Source: Muribaculaceae bacterium
GTDB taxonomy: Bacteria; Bacteroidota; Bacteroidia; Bacteroidales; Muribaculaceae
Direction of reading: 5' to 3'
NCBI GenBank assembly: GCA_017555085.1
Contig: JAFZHD010000046.1
Coordinates: 1 to 64,000 of the forward strand
DNA length: 64,000 bases
Shown: positions 25,142-36,544 of the stretch, piece by piece
Numbering within the stretch: the first letter of the stretch is position 1
How the letters are laid out: the number at the start of each line of letters is the position of its first letter
Position numbers and translations under genes: made by a program
The notes under the pieces: model-generated
The model's input: only the letters and a program-made list of their open reading frames with translations
Databases searched by the model: none
What the model was told of the DNA's origin: nothing

Positions 25142-25180
25142 AAGACGCAGTTGCTCGGCATCTGCGTCTTTTTGTTTTTT
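25142..25180 (+). terminator. Terminator of the TonB receptor operon
   Basis: Stem AAGACGCAG / CTGCGTCTT (25142-25150 / 25162-25170) with an 11-base loop, followed by TTTGTTTTTT. Confidence 0.85.
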
Positions 25181-25264
25181 GAGGGTTTTAGTTGCGTGTC
25201 AAAGCCAATGCAAAAATCTGTAAATATTCTTATTGAAACATGCATAATATTTGGATAATTTGTC

Positions 25265-25272
25265 TATCTTTG
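25265..25272 (+). promoter_or_regulatory. Candidate -7 box of the nuo-atp operon
   Basis: TATCTTTG matches TAnnTTTG. No TTG sits 19-21 bases upstream. It lies 122 bases before nuoA and is the only good candidate between the preceding terminator and nuoA, so it probably drives the 18-gene operon. Confidence 0.6.
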
Positions 25273-25284
25273 CAGTTGGAAATT

Positions 25285-25346
25285 GGCAATAGTATGGGGT
25301 GATAACCCGTACTGTTGTCCTATCTATGTGGAAGTCAGGATGATAG
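25285..25346 (+). promoter_or_regulatory. Structured 5' leader of the nuo-atp operon
   Basis: A 12-bp hairpin with two G-U pairs (25287-25298 with 25306-25317, loop of 7) is extended by GG/CC across one bulged base. It begins about five bases after the predicted transcription start. A second short stem CTATC/GATAG (25320-25324 / 25342-25346) follows, and part of it could pair alternatively with the end of the first. There is no T-run, so it is not a simple terminator. It could stabilise the mRNA or be a regulatory element; I do not recognise a known riboswitch. Confidence 0.5.
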
Positions 25347-25393
25347 AGACTTGGCATTAACCCGATAAGAGAAAAAGAAAATTAGATTAAAAT

Positions 25394-25771
25394 ATGGTAT
25401 CATTAGAAATCATTGGAATTCAAAGCACAACACTTGCAGTGGTTGCCGCCTTGACTGGCGTTGGCCTCGTGGCATTGGCGTTGTGGCTTGCAGGGCTCAT
25501 CTCGCCCCGTTCTTTCAATCCCCAAAAAGGTGAAGCGTATGAGTGTGGTATCCCCACTCGCGGTGAGAGTATGGCTCAGTTTAAGGTAGGTTATTACCTT
25601 TTTGCAATTTTATTCTTGATGTTCGATGTGGAAACCGTGTTCTTGTTCCCCTGGGCAGTGAAAATGCGCGCATTGGGAACTGACGGTATATTGGCCATCG
25701 CAGTATTTTTCGGAATCTTAGTGCTGGGTCTTGTTTATGCCTGGCGGAAAGGAGCACTTGAATGGAAGTAA
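25394..25771 (+). CDS. nuoA: Complex I subunit A
   Basis: 125 residues, three membrane helices. The conserved loop YECGIPTRGES and the helix LFAILFLMFDVETVFLFPWA identify NuoA, the small membrane subunit next to the quinone-site region. First gene of the operon; its end overlaps nuoB by 10 bases, implying translational coupling. Confidence 0.97.
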   Translation: MVSLEIIGIQSTTLAVVAALTGVGLVALALWLAGLISPRSFNPQKGEAYECGIPTRGESMAQFKVGYYLFAILFLMFDVETVFLFPWAVKMRALGTDGILAIAVFFGILVLGLVYAWRKGALEWK

Positions 25772-26370
25772 CAACAAAAAGCATGCCCTACGAGGCGTGG
25801 AAAGACAACGAATATATTGAACAACTCCTCGAAGAGTTGCGCGCAAACGGTACTAATGTAATCGTTGGTTCGTTTGACAAACTTATCAACTGGGGGCGGT
25901 CTAACTCTATCTGGCCTCTCACTTTCGCCACCAGTTGCTGCGGTATCGAGTTTGTGTCGCTTGGTGCGGCACGCTATGATATGGCTCGTTTTGGCTGGGA
26001 AGTTGCTCGCGCTTCGCCCCGTCAAGCCGACTTTATGATGGTGGCTGGTACAATCGTACACCGCATGGCTCCCGTTATGCGCCGCCTTTACGACCAATTG
26101 GCCGAGCCTAAATATGTGATTGCTTGTGGCGGTTGTGCTATCTCGGGCGGTCCTTTCCGCAAATCATACCATGTTGTTAAAGGTATTGATGAAATCGTTC
26201 CCGTCGATGTTTATTGCCCCGGTTGTCCTCCACGTCCCGAAGCGATGATTTACTCTATCATGCAGTTGTCTCGCAAAATGAAGGTAGAGCGTTTCTTTGG
26301 CGGTGTTAACCGACAAGAAAAAATTAAAGACTTCCTCGCTAATCACCCCGAAGAGTCTTTGGGCTATTAA
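25762..26370 (+). CDS. nuoB: Complex I subunit B (binds cluster N2)
   Basis: 202 residues. The four Cys ligands of the terminal [4Fe-4S] cluster N2 are present: the adjacent pair in ATSCCGIEF, one in ACGGCAISGG and one in YCPGCPPRPE. GTIVHRMAPVMRRLYDQ is the usual segment between them. NuoB passes electrons to quinone at the interface with NuoD. It overlaps nuoA, and nuoCD follows after 47 bases. Confidence 0.97.
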   Translation: MEVTTKSMPYEAWKDNEYIEQLLEELRANGTNVIVGSFDKLINWGRSNSIWPLTFATSCCGIEFVSLGAARYDMARFGWEVARASPRQADFMMVAGTIVHRMAPVMRRLYDQLAEPKYVIACGGCAISGGPFRKSYHVVKGIDEIVPVDVYCPGCPPRPEAMIYSIMQLSRKMKVERFFGGVNRQEKIKDFLANHPEESLGY

Positions 26371-26417
26371 TAGATATCCGTCATTCATTAATAATAAGAA
26401 TAAAGTTATAATAAGAT

Positions 26418-28046
26418 ATGGCAAATATTCAGGAAAAAATCGCCAAACTGTTTCCCGAAGCGACATTTGAAGACGGAGAAATATTATTGGTAAATATTCC
26501 CGATGCTAAATGGCATGAATTGGCTAAATGCCTCAAAGATGATGCCGACTTGCATTTTGATCATCTCGTGACTATTGTGGGTATGGACTGGACCGACAAA
26601 CTCGGCTGTGTTTACTACCTCAATTCAACAAAACATAACACAAGCATTTCGGTTAAAGTGACTACCGACAATCGTGAAAATCCTATGATTCATAGCGTTC
26701 ACGATGTTTGGGCCATCGCCACAACTTTTGAGCGTGAGGTGTATGACTTCTTCGGTATCATCTTCATCAACAACCCCGACATGCGTCGCTTGTTCCTTAG
26801 CATTGATTGGAAAGGCTATCCCTTGCGCAAAGACTATGACATGAACCCCGATGTTAATCCGGTTTCATTGGAAAACGAGCGTCAAGAAGATACAACAGTC
26901 TCTTATGTGGAAAAAGAAGACGGCACTATTGAAAAGAAAGTTGTTGAAATCTTTGCTCCCGAAGACTTTGTTGTGAACATCGGCCCCCAACACCCTGCAA
27001 CTCATGGTGTGTTGCGTTTCCGCACCGCTGTTGACGGCGAAACTATCAAGAAAATCGACTTCTATTCAGGTTACATTCACCGCGGTATTGAAAAAATCTG
27101 TGAAGGATTGACTTATCCACAAACTCTCCACTTCATGGACCGTATGGACTACTTCTCAGGTCAGCAATACCACCATGGTTTGTGTCTCGCTATTGAAAAG
27201 GCTTTGGGCATCGAGGTGTCTCGTCGCGCTCATGTAATCAGAGTGATGATGGACGAGTTGGCTCGCATCGCTTCTCACTGCCTCTTCTTGGGAACATTCT
27301 GTATGGATTTGGGTGCAACAACAATGTTGTTCTACACATTGCGCGTTCGTGAGCAAATCCTTGACATTATGGAGAAAACTTGCGGTGCACGCATGACATT
27401 CAACTATGGTTGTATTGGCGGTGTAATGCAAGACCTTCACCCCGACTTTGCAAAAGATGTAAAAGAATTGCTTGCAGTTCTTCCCAAAAACATCAAAGAA
27501 TATAACGAATTGTTTATCGGTAACGTGATTGCAAAAGGCCGCTTGGAAAATGTTGGCGTTCTTTCTCGCGAAGATGCAATCTCTTACTGTGTAACAGGTC
27601 CTTCGGGCCGTGCTTCGGGTTGGGCTTGCGACGTTCGCAAAACTCATCCTTATAGCATCTATGGTGAACTTGACTTCGAAGAAGTGGTTTACACCGAAGG
27701 CGACTCAATGGCTCGTACAAAATTGCGTATCGCTGAAATTGAACAGTCGGCCAAGATTCTTGAACAACTCGTTGACAATATCCCCGAAGGCGAATACTGC
27801 GTTAAAGTGCCCAAAATTGTCAAACTTCCAGCTGGACATTATTTCCAACTTGTTGAAGGTTGTCGTGGTGCATTCGGCGTATATATCGAAAGCGACGGTG
27901 GCACATCGCCCTTGCGCTTGAAACTCGCTCCTCCATGTTTGCCTTTGGCCAATGTGGTTGACCACTTGACACAAGGCAGCAAGATTGCCGACCTTATTAC
28001 AATCGGAGGTTCGCTTGACTACATCGTTCCCGATATTGACCGATAA
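26418..28046 (+). CDS. nuoCD: Fused complex I subunits C and D
   Basis: 542 residues. Residues 1 to about 165 are NuoC (signature EREVYDFFGI at 105-114); from about 183 they are NuoD, the 49-kDa-type subunit related to [NiFe] hydrogenase large subunits. The quinone-site loop GPQHPATHGVLRF and SGYIHRGIEK are visible. The fusion also occurs in E. coli and Bacteroides. The hydrogenase nickel cysteines are absent, as expected. The join contains an acidic linker (VSYVEKEDGTIEKK). Confidence 0.97.
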   Translation: MANIQEKIAKLFPEATFEDGEILLVNIPDAKWHELAKCLKDDADLHFDHLVTIVGMDWTDKLGCVYYLNSTKHNTSISVKVTTDNRENPMIHSVHDVWAIATTFEREVYDFFGIIFINNPDMRRLFLSIDWKGYPLRKDYDMNPDVNPVSLENERQEDTTVSYVEKEDGTIEKKVVEIFAPEDFVVNIGPQHPATHGVLRFRTAVDGETIKKIDFYSGYIHRGIEKICEGLTYPQTLHFMDRMDYFSGQQYHHGLCLAIEKALGIEVSRRAHVIRVMMDELARIASHCLFLGTFCMDLGATTMLFYTLRVREQILDIMEKTCGARMTFNYGCIGGVMQDLHPDFAKDVKELLAVLPKNIKEYNELFIGNVIAKGRLENVGVLSREDAISYCVTGPSGRASGWACDVRKTHPYSIYGELDFEEVVYTEGDSMARTKLRIAEIEQSAKILEQLVDNIPEGEYCVKVPKIVKLPAGHYFQLVEGCRGAFGVYIESDGGTSPLRLKLAPPCLPLANVVDHLTQGSKIADLITIGGSLDYIVPDIDR

Positions 28047-28077
28047 TTTAGTGAAAATAAAGAAATTATAATAGATT

Positions 28078-29154
28078 ATGTACGATTTATCAGTAATAAC
28101 CAAATGGATTCATGAACTGTTGATGTCATTCATGCCCGGATGGCTCGCAACAACAATCGAGTGTGTGGCGATAGGTGTCGCTCTCCTTTTGGTATATGCC
28201 TTGTTGGCACTCTTTTACATCTATTTTGAACGCAAAGTGTGTGCTGCATTCCAATGCCGCCTCGGTCCAAACCGCGTAGGTCCCATGGGTTTGTTGCAGT
28301 CATTTGCCGACATGTTCAAAATGCTCATCAAAGAGTTGATTACACTCAAAAACATTGATAAATTCCTCTTTGCATTGGCTCCTTACTTGGTAATCATCGC
28401 TTCAATGCTCTCATTTGCGGTGTTGCCTTGGGGTAAAGGTTTGCAGATTATCGACTTCAACATCGGTATTTTCTTCCTTATCGCCGTGTCATCAATCGGT
28501 GTGCTTGGTATCTTGCTCGCAGGATGGTCAAGTAACAACAAATTCACTTTGATTGGTGCGCTCCGTTCAGGTGCACAGATGGTAAGTTATGAGTTGTCAA
28601 TCGGTTTGTCAGTATTGACAATGGTTGCTTTTGCTGGAACAATGTCGGTTACAGGCATTGTTGAAGCACAAGAAAACCTTTGGTTTATCTTCTCAGGCCA
28701 CATTCCCGCAATCATCGCATTCGTGATTTATTTGATTGCAGGTACTGCTGAAACCAACCGTGGTCCGTTTGACCTTCCCGAAGCTGAAAGTGAGTTGACT
28801 GCCGGTTACCACACCGAGTATTCAGGTATGCACTTCGGTTTCTTCTACCTTGCCGAATACCTTAACTTGTTTATCGTATCGGGTGTTGCTACACTCTTGT
28901 TCTTCGGTGGCTGGATGCCTTTGCATATCCCCGGCTGGGAAGGCTTTAACCAAGTTATGGACTATATTCCTTCTATTGTATGGTTTGTGGGTAAAGCAAT
29001 TGCTATTTCATTCATCATCATTTGGTTCAAGTGGTCGTTCCCCCGTCTTCGCATCGACCAACTTCTTGCACTCGAATGGAAATATCTCCTCCCCATCAAC
29101 TTGTTCAACCTCGTGTTGATGGTATTGGTAATCGTTTACGGATTGCATTTTTAA
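28078..29154 (+). CDS. nuoH: Complex I subunit H
   Basis: 358 residues with about eight or nine membrane helices. Conserved loops [37 protein letters not shown] and [27 protein letters not shown] (each seen in full in the sequence at about residues 45-85 and 220-247) form part of the quinone tunnel. It couples quinone chemistry to the proton-pumping arm. The next gene is atpD rather than nuoI, which is the unusual break in this operon. Confidence 0.97.
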   Translation: MYDLSVITKWIHELLMSFMPGWLATTIECVAIGVALLLVYALLALFYIYFERKVCAAFQCRLGPNRVGPMGLLQSFADMFKMLIKELITLKNIDKFLFALAPYLVIIASMLSFAVLPWGKGLQIIDFNIGIFFLIAVSSIGVLGILLAGWSSNNKFTLIGALRSGAQMVSYELSIGLSVLTMVAFAGTMSVTGIVEAQENLWFIFSGHIPAIIAFVIYLIAGTAETNRGPFDLPEAESELTAGYHTEYSGMHFGFFYLAEYLNLFIVSGVATLLFFGGWMPLHIPGWEGFNQVMDYIPSIVWFVGKAIAISFIIIWFKWSFPRLRIDQLLALEWKYLLPINLFNLVLMVLVIVYGLHF

Positions 29155-29188
29155 GAAATTAATTTAAGAATATATAACCCCCTGATGA

Positions 29189-30700
<1,512 letters not shown>

Positions 30701-30720
30701 CAATTAAGTGAAAATTAACT

Positions 30721-30954
30721 ATGATACTCAAAGTAATATCGGCTGAGGATGTCTTGTTCACCGGAGAGGTTACTCTTGTAACTTTGCCCGGCGAAAAAGG
30801 CTCGTTTACCGTTCTCAACAACCATGCATCTATTGTGTCAACTCTCGTTGCCGGAAAAATCGTTTATGATGAAAACGGCGTCAGAAACGAGATTGAAGTG
30901 GCAGGCGGAATGGTTGATGTCGATAACAATGTAGTGTCGGTGTGTATCTATTAA
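30721..30954 (+). CDS. atpC: F1 ATP synthase subunit epsilon, short form
   Basis: 77 residues, about half the E. coli length. It contains only the N-terminal beta-sandwich (VTLPGEKGSFTVLNNHASIV and the final strands) that binds the rotor. The C-terminal helical hairpin, which in other bacteria can inhibit ATP hydrolysis, is missing. Short epsilon subunits are, to my knowledge, usual in Bacteroidales. It lies 20 bases after atpD and 2 bases before atpB. Confidence 0.93.
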   Translation: MILKVISAEDVLFTGEVTLVTLPGEKGSFTVLNNHASIVSTLVAGKIVYDENGVRNEIEVAGGMVDVDNNVVSVCIY

Positions 30955-30956
30955 TT

Positions 30957-32033
30957 ATGAAGAAAGTATTTCTCATACTCGCAATAATCATGGCGGCGGT
31001 GTTTACTCCGCAGCGGGCCTTTGCTTCGTCAGAGTCGCACGATTCGGGCGAGGTCAACCCCAAGGAGATAATCTTCCATCACCTTGGCGACGGCTATGGC
31101 TGGGAAGTACCCTTCTCACATGAGCATCGCATTCCTCTGCCCGTGATTGTGCGCGACAACGAAGGTGAGTGGCACTGCTTCTCATCGGCACGCGTGACTG
31201 GTGGCGACACTTATGAAGGTTTCCACATCTCTCATGGCGAGGAATATTCAGGTAAAATTGTCGGCGTTGATGCCCAAGGCAATATCTACCGTCCGCTTGA
31301 TTTCTCTATCACCAAAAATGTGTTGGCATTGTTTATCACCGTTGTGTTGGTATTCTTGTGTTGCATGAGCGTAGCCCGTTGGCACAAACGCAACGGTCAC
31401 AAGGCTCCTCGCAAGGGCGTTGGCGCTATTGAGGTGGTAATCGAGTTTATCTACGACGGTGTTATCAAGGCAATTTTGCAAGACAAGGCTCGTCGCTTTG
31501 CTCCTTATCTGCTCACAGTGTTTATGTTCATCTTGTTCATGAACTTGTTGGGTCTCATTGTGATTTTCCCCGGTGGTGCCAACCTCACAGGTAATATCGC
31601 GGTGACATTGGTATTGGCAGTGTGCACATTCCTTGTTACAAACCTCTTCGGAACAAAACATTATTGGAAAGATATCTTGTGGCCCGATGTACCCCTTTGG
31701 CTTAAATGCCCGCTTCCCATCATGCCCGTAATCGAGATTTTCGGTATGTTCACCAAGCCCGCGGCATTGACAGTGCGTCTGTTTGCCAATATGATGGGCG
31801 GTCACATGATTGTGATGGTGTTGACCATTCTCATCTTCATCTTTGCGGCAATGGGGCCCGCAGTTACAGCCACATCGACTGTCATCTCGGTATTGTTCCA
31901 ATTGTTCATGTTGCTCATTGATGTGCTCGTAAGTTTTATTCAAGCCTATGTGTTTACAATGTTGTCAACAATCTTCATCTCGTTGGCACAGGAAAATCCG
32001 CATCAAGAAGGCGAACATCACGGAGCAGAATAA
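30957..32033 (+). CDS. atpB: Fo ATP synthase subunit a
   Basis: 358 residues from ATG 30957, two bases after the atpC stop; the longer frame overlaps atpC and would spoil the signal-like N-terminus. A cleavable-looking leader (MKKVFLILAIIMAAVFTPQRAFA) and a periplasmic extension of about 100 residues precede the membrane core. The essential stator Arg is in ALTVRLFANMMGGH near residue 270. The N-terminal extension is common in Bacteroidetes subunit a. Confidence 0.95.
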   Translation: MKKVFLILAIIMAAVFTPQRAFASSESHDSGEVNPKEIIFHHLGDGYGWEVPFSHEHRIPLPVIVRDNEGEWHCFSSARVTGGDTYEGFHISHGEEYSGKIVGVDAQGNIYRPLDFSITKNVLALFITVVLVFLCCMSVARWHKRNGHKAPRKGVGAIEVVIEFIYDGVIKAILQDKARRFAPYLLTVFMFILFMNLLGLIVIFPGGANLTGNIAVTLVLAVCTFLVTNLFGTKHYWKDILWPDVPLWLKCPLPIMPVIEIFGMFTKPAALTVRLFANMMGGHMIVMVLTILIFIFAAMGPAVTATSTVISVLFQLFMLLIDVLVSFIQAYVFTMLSTIFISLAQENPHQEGEHHGAE

Positions 32034-32091
32034 AAACAGAAATAAACAAATAATAAAAATAACAAATTAATAACATTAAAATTTTAGTATT

Positions 32092-32337
32092 ATGTTAGCA
32101 ATGATTTTAGCAGCAGTAGAACCCCTCTTGGGTCTTGGTGCAAGTATAGGTGCAGCAATCGCAGCAATCGCAGCAGGTATCGGTATCGGTAAGATTGGTG
32201 CTTCGGCAATGGAAGCAATCGCTCGTCAACCCGAATCAGCAGGTGACATTCGTAGTAATATGATTGTAATCGCTGCTCTCGTTGAAGGTGTTGCCTTGTT
32301 TGCAGTAATCGTTTGTGTATTGGCTCTTTTCGTATAA
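32092..32337 (+). CDS. atpE: Fo ATP synthase subunit c
   Basis: 81 residues: two membrane helices joined by the polar loop ARQPES. The Gly/Ala-rich first helix and the ion-binding Glu in helix 2 (ALVEGVALF) are clear. The Na+-type signature (Gln in helix 1, Glu followed by Ser/Thr in helix 2) is not present, so proton coupling is inferred. The 58-base gap before it is the largest inside the atp block. ATG at 32101 is an alternative start. Confidence 0.96.
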   Translation: MLAMILAAVEPLLGLGASIGAAIAAIAAGIGIGKIGASAMEAIARQPESAGDIRSNMIVIAALVEGVALFAVIVCVLALFV

Positions 32338-32352
32338 TACAAGTTTCTATTT

Positions 32353-32850
32353 ATGGAACTATTCACGCCTGAACTCGGTCTCATATTCTGGATGTTCTTA
32401 TCATTCGCCGTGCTTTTCCTCGCTTTGTGGAGATTTGCGTGGCCAGTGATTATAAACGGACTTGAGGGCCGTGCCGATGAAATCAACAGAGGTGTTGAAT
32501 ATGCTCAAAATGCCAAGGCACAACTCGACCAGGCCCGTGAAGAGGCTGAGAAATATATAAATGACGCTCGTCGCCAGCAAGCCGAAATTTTGCGCGAAGC
32601 CGACCGCATGAAAACTCAAATCATTGAGGAAGCACGTGACGCCGCTCAAAAAGAGGCTCAAAAAGTGATGGACGCTGCCAAGTTGTCAATCGAGCAATCA
32701 CGCAAAGAAGCAGAGCAAAACTTCCGCAACGAAGTGAGCGCTTTTGCTATCGAGATTGCAACAAAGGTTGTTCGCAACAACCTCGCCGATACTAAGGCAC
32801 AGGCATCGCTCGTAAACTCGCTGCTTGACGAATTAGAAAACAAAAACTGA
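32353..32850 (+). CDS. atpF: Fo ATP synthase subunit b
   Basis: 165 residues. One N-terminal membrane helix (GLIFWMFLSFAVLFLALWRFAW) is followed by a long charged helix (AQLDQAREEAEKYINDARRQ) typical of the peripheral stalk. It lies 15 bases after atpE and 8 before atpH. Confidence 0.96.
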   Translation: MELFTPELGLIFWMFLSFAVLFLALWRFAWPVIINGLEGRADEINRGVEYAQNAKAQLDQAREEAEKYINDARRQQAEILREADRMKTQIIEEARDAAQKEAQKVMDAAKLSIEQSRKEAEQNFRNEVSAFAIEIATKVVRNNLADTKAQASLVNSLLDELENKN

Positions 32851-32858
32851 TAATCGCA

Positions 32859-33404
32859 ATGAACGAAGGCCTCATACCTCGCAGATATGCAAAAGCACTC
32901 TATGAGTTTGCCGTAGAAAAAGGTGACTCTGAGAGCATCTATGGCACAATGACCACTCTTGTCAAGAGTTTTTCGGCAGAAAACGCTCTTCAATCGGCCA
33001 TGGCCAACCCCTTTGTCAACAATGATGACAAAGTAGCGCTTCTCATGACTGCCGCCGGAGCCAATCAGCAAGACACAACTTTCAACGATTTTGTCGCTTT
33101 GCTGAAAAACAACGCTCGTCTGGATATGGCTCGAGGCATCGCGATGGCTTATTTGGAGATCTACCGAAAAGCCAACAATATCTATCTGGTAGAAGTTGTA
33201 ACTGCCGCGCCTTTGGCAGCAGATGATGAGCAACGACTCAAAAACATCATTAATGACCATCTCAATGGAGGTGCAATGGAGTATGCTTCGCGCATCGACA
33301 GCAACCTTATTGGCGGTTTTGTTATTAAAATCGGCTCTGAACTGCTTGACGCTTCTGTCAGCAATGAATTGAAACAATTGCGTTTGAAACTTTTAAGTAA
33401 CTGA
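32859..33404 (+). CDS. atpH: F1 ATP synthase subunit delta
   Basis: 181 residues. The N-terminal helical bundle starts [15 protein letters not shown], the standard OSCP/delta opening, and the C-terminal beta part contains [23 protein letters not shown]. It joins the peripheral stalk to the top of F1. It is tightly packed between atpF and atpA (8 bases on each side). Confidence 0.96.
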   Translation: MNEGLIPRRYAKALYEFAVEKGDSESIYGTMTTLVKSFSAENALQSAMANPFVNNDDKVALLMTAAGANQQDTTFNDFVALLKNNARLDMARGIAMAYLEIYRKANNIYLVEVVTAAPLAADDEQRLKNIINDHLNGGAMEYASRIDSNLIGGFVIKIGSELLDASVSNELKQLRLKLLSN

Positions 33405-33412
33405 AAATTACA

Positions 33413-34987
33413 ATGATTAACCCAAGCGAGATATCAGAAGTATTGAAACAACAACTCGAAAATGTAAACACAAAGGTTTCATTTGAAGAAGTTGGTACAG
33501 TCCTTGAAGTAGGTGATGGTGTAGCCCATGTCTATGGACTTGATAATGTGTGCGCCAACGAACTCGTAGAGTTTGAAAACGGAGTTAAGGGCGTTGCATT
33601 GAACTTGGAAGAAAGCAATGTCGGTGTGATATTGCTCAACAATGTTGATAGCATCACTGAAAATATGACAGTGCGCCGTACAGGCGAGATTGCTTCAATA
33701 CCCGTGGGCGAAGGTCTATTCGGTCGTGTTATCAATGTATTGGGTGAACCCATTGACGGCCGTGGACCCATCAGTGGCGAACGCTATCGTTTGCCTCTTG
33801 AACGCAAGGCTCCCGGTGTTATCTTCCGTCAACCGGTAAAACAACCTTTGCAAACAGGTATCAAGGCTGTGGACTCTATGGTGCCCATCGGCCGTGGCCA
33901 ACGCGAGTTGATTATCGGTGACCGTCAAATCGGTAAAACCGCTATCGCTATTGATACCATCATCAATCAGCGCAAAAACTATGAAGAAGGCAAGCCCGTT
34001 TATTGTATCTATGTTGCAATCGGTCAAAAAGCCTCTTCTGTTGCTGCTATCGTCGAAACATTGCGTCAACACGGCGCTTTGGACTACACAGTAGTAGTTG
34101 CCGCAACTGCCGCTGACTCGGCTGCTATGCGTTACTATTCTCCCTTTGCCGGTGTGGCAATCGGTGAATACATTCGTGACACTGGCCGCGACGCGCTCAT
34201 CGTTTATGATGACTTGTCAAAACAGGCTGTTGCTTATCGCGAAATCTCATTGATTTTGAAACGTCCCTCTGGTCGTGAAGCATATCCCGGTGATATCTTC
34301 TACCTCCACTCTCGTTTGTTGGAGCGTGCTGCGAAGATTATCGACAACCAGGCAGTGGCTTCAAAGATGAACGACCTTCCCGAGGTGCTCAAACCTATGG
34401 TGAAAGGTGGTGGCTCGCTTACAGCATTGCCTATCATCGAAACACAAGCAGGTGACGTGTCGGCTTATATCCCCACCAACGTAATTTCAATTACCGACGG
34501 TCAGATATTCCTTGAATCGGCATTGTTCAACCGCGGTGTTCGTCCCGCTATCAATGTGGGTATCTCGGTATCGCGTGTAGGTGGTAACGCCCAAATCAAG
34601 TCAATGAAAAAAGTGGCTGGTACACTCAAAATTGACCAAGCACAGTTCCGCGAACTTGAATCGTTCACCAAGTTTGGTGGCGACATGGACCCCGTAACTG
34701 CGCGCGTGATTGACAAAGGCCGCAAAAACGAACGCCTCTTGATTCAACCTCAATATCAGCCCGTGGCCGTTGAGGAAGAAGTAGCCGTGATTTATTGCGG
34801 TACCAAGGGCTTGCTTGAAAAAGTGCCCATGGACAAGGTGGCCGAATTTGAAAAATTGTTTATTCAACTTCTTCATGCCAAATATCAGAAAGATGTGCTT
34901 GATGTAATCAAGAGTGGTCAGCTCACCGATGAAGTCACAGCAAAACTTACTGAGGCGGCTAATGAAATTGTAAGTAGATATAATTAA
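33413..34987 (+). CDS. atpA: F1 ATP synthase subunit alpha
   Basis: 524 residues. Walker A GDRQIGKT near residue 170 (Ile in place of the common Thr), [13 protein letters not shown], and the arginine-finger segment [13 protein letters not shown] near 380. It is the regulatory, non-catalytic nucleotide subunit that alternates with beta. The order delta-alpha-gamma after the Fo genes follows the usual atp operon. Confidence 0.98.
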   Translation: MINPSEISEVLKQQLENVNTKVSFEEVGTVLEVGDGVAHVYGLDNVCANELVEFENGVKGVALNLEESNVGVILLNNVDSITENMTVRRTGEIASIPVGEGLFGRVINVLGEPIDGRGPISGERYRLPLERKAPGVIFRQPVKQPLQTGIKAVDSMVPIGRGQRELIIGDRQIGKTAIAIDTIINQRKNYEEGKPVYCIYVAIGQKASSVAAIVETLRQHGALDYTVVVAATAADSAAMRYYSPFAGVAIGEYIRDTGRDALIVYDDLSKQAVAYREISLILKRPSGREAYPGDIFYLHSRLLERAAKIIDNQAVASKMNDLPEVLKPMVKGGGSLTALPIIETQAGDVSAYIPTNVISITDGQIFLESALFNRGVRPAINVGISVSRVGGNAQIKSMKKVAGTLKIDQAQFRELESFTKFGGDMDPVTARVIDKGRKNERLLIQPQYQPVAVEEEVAVIYCGTKGLLEKVPMDKVAEFEKLFIQLLHAKYQKDVLDVIKSGQLTDEVTAKLTEAANEIVSRYN

Positions 34988-35004
34988 GAAAACCTCATAG
35001 CCCG

Positions 35005-35886
35005 ATGGCAACATTACGCGAATTAAAAGGACGAATAGGGTCGGTAGCCTCGTCAGAGAAGATTACCGGTGCGATGAAAATGATTTCATCGGCAAAGATG
35101 CACAAAGCCGAGCAGGCATTGAAGCGTCTGTTACCCTTTCGCAACCAGATAGAGACAATCATTGGCAATTTGCTCTCGGCCGATGCCGAGTTTTCGTCTC
35201 CGTTGCTCGACGCTCGTGATGTGAAGCGTGTCGGCGTTGTGGTTTTTGGCTCTGACGATGGCTTGTGTGGCGCATATAATGTGAATGTGTTTAAGCACCT
35301 TCTCGTTAAGATGGCCGAATATCGCAAGGAATATGGCGAAGGGGTAGAGGTGGAAGTGATTCCCGTCGGCTCTAAAATCGCCAAATCGGTTAACAAACTT
35401 GCTCTCAAAGGTGTGACAGTGAAGGCTGTGGACGGTGTTGACTCAAAAACAGCGGGCGACGGTGTGAAAAACTTTATCGCACAATTGCAACAGCGTTTCA
35501 TTGCCGGCGAACTCGACAAGGTTGATACTCTTTACATGAGTTTCAAGAGCGTGAGCCGTCAGGTGCTCACTGCCGACCAATTGTTGCCTGTTGTTCAGGA
35601 ATCATTTGACTCGGTTGAAGTGTCAAGTTCTCGTCCCTATATCTTTGAACCCGATGCATCAACCATTTTCACAAATGTGTTGCCCTTGTTCTTGTTGTCA
35701 ACAATACAAGAGATTTTCACCGAAAACCGTGCATCGGAACAGGCCGCCCGTGTGATGGCTATGCAAAGCGCCAACGACAACGCCAAAAAACTGCTCGAAC
35801 AGTTGCGTTTGGAATATAACAAACTGCGTCAACAAAGCATTACCAATGAGTTGCTCGACATCGTGGGAGGACAGGTTAAGAATTAA
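35005..35886 (+). CDS. atpG: F1 ATP synthase subunit gamma
   Basis: 293 residues. The N-terminal rotor helix (KGRIGSVASSEKITGAMKMISSAKMHKAEQ-like, near 8-38) and the C-terminal helix (ASEQAARVMAMQSANDNAKKL near 240) are the conserved central-shaft parts. SDDGLCGAYN marks the Rossmann-like domain. It is the last atp gene. nuoI follows after 38 bases with no terminator. Confidence 0.97.
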   Translation: MATLRELKGRIGSVASSEKITGAMKMISSAKMHKAEQALKRLLPFRNQIETIIGNLLSADAEFSSPLLDARDVKRVGVVVFGSDDGLCGAYNVNVFKHLLVKMAEYRKEYGEGVEVEVIPVGSKIAKSVNKLALKGVTVKAVDGVDSKTAGDGVKNFIAQLQQRFIAGELDKVDTLYMSFKSVSRQVLTADQLLPVVQESFDSVEVSSSRPYIFEPDASTIFTNVLPLFLLSTIQEIFTENRASEQAARVMAMQSANDNAKKLLEQLRLEYNKLRQQSITNELLDIVGGQVKN

Positions 35887-35924
35887 GAAAACAAGTAAAA
35901 CAAAATTTAGATTTATACATCTTT

Positions 35925-36521
35925 ATGGGTAGTGTAAAAGATTATTTTTCATCATTAGGAACCGGCGTGGCAAGCCTTTTGAAAGGTATGTCAATCACCG
36001 GTAAGGAATTTCTTACTCCTAAGATTACAGAAAAATATCCCGAAAACCGTGAGACAGTAAGGGTTCCCGAACGATTCCGCGCTGTGCTCACACTCAAGTA
36101 TGACGAAGAAGGTCGTCACAAATGTATCGCGTGTGGTATCTGTCAGCGTAATTGTCCCAATGGCACAATCAACATTGAGACCAAGATGGTTGACACTGCC
36201 GACGGTAAGAAAAAGAAAAAACTCGACAAGTATATGTATGACTTGGGCAGTTGCACTTTCTGCCAATTGTGTGTATCGACTTGTCCTCAAGACGCTCTCG
36301 AATTCAGCAATGACTTTGAGCAGGCTGTGTTTACACGCGAGAAACTTGTTAAACAACTTAATTATCTTCCCGAAAAAGAAGAGCCGGCACCCAGTCCCGA
36401 AGAATTGGCCAAACTTGCTGCCGAACGCGAGGCTAAAATAGCTGCTGCCAAGGCTGCTGCCGCTGCCAAAAAAGCAGCACAAGAAGCCGCCGCACAGGAA
36501 ACTGAAAAGCCTCAGGAATAA
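35925..36521 (+). CDS. nuoI: Complex I subunit I (2x[4Fe-4S])
   Basis: 198 residues. Two ferredoxin motifs bind clusters N6a/N6b: CIACGICQRNCP near 66 and CTFCQLCVSTCP near 105. The last 45 residues are a low-complexity Ala/Glu/Lys helix not needed by the core family; similar tails occur in some Bacteroidales. Because no nuoEFG is present here, electrons probably enter near this subunit, from a donor other than the usual NADH module. It resumes the nuo order after the atp block. Confidence 0.95.
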   Translation: MGSVKDYFSSLGTGVASLLKGMSITGKEFLTPKITEKYPENRETVRVPERFRAVLTLKYDEEGRHKCIACGICQRNCPNGTINIETKMVDTADGKKKKKLDKYMYDLGSCTFCQLCVSTCPQDALEFSNDFEQAVFTREKLVKQLNYLPEKEEPAPSPEELAKLAAEREAKIAAAKAAAAAKKAAQEAAAQETEKPQE

Positions 36522-36544
36522 GAAATAAATAAAACATAAAATAT

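Noticed and set aside
25285..25393. Known riboswitch (for example cobalamin, TPP or SAM) in the nuoA leader
   Set aside because: The leader is only about 110 bases and none of the conserved core motifs I know is present.
32658..33377. 239-codon antisense frame over atpF/atpH
   Set aside because: The plus strand encodes two certain ATP synthase subunits; the antisense translation shows no domain.
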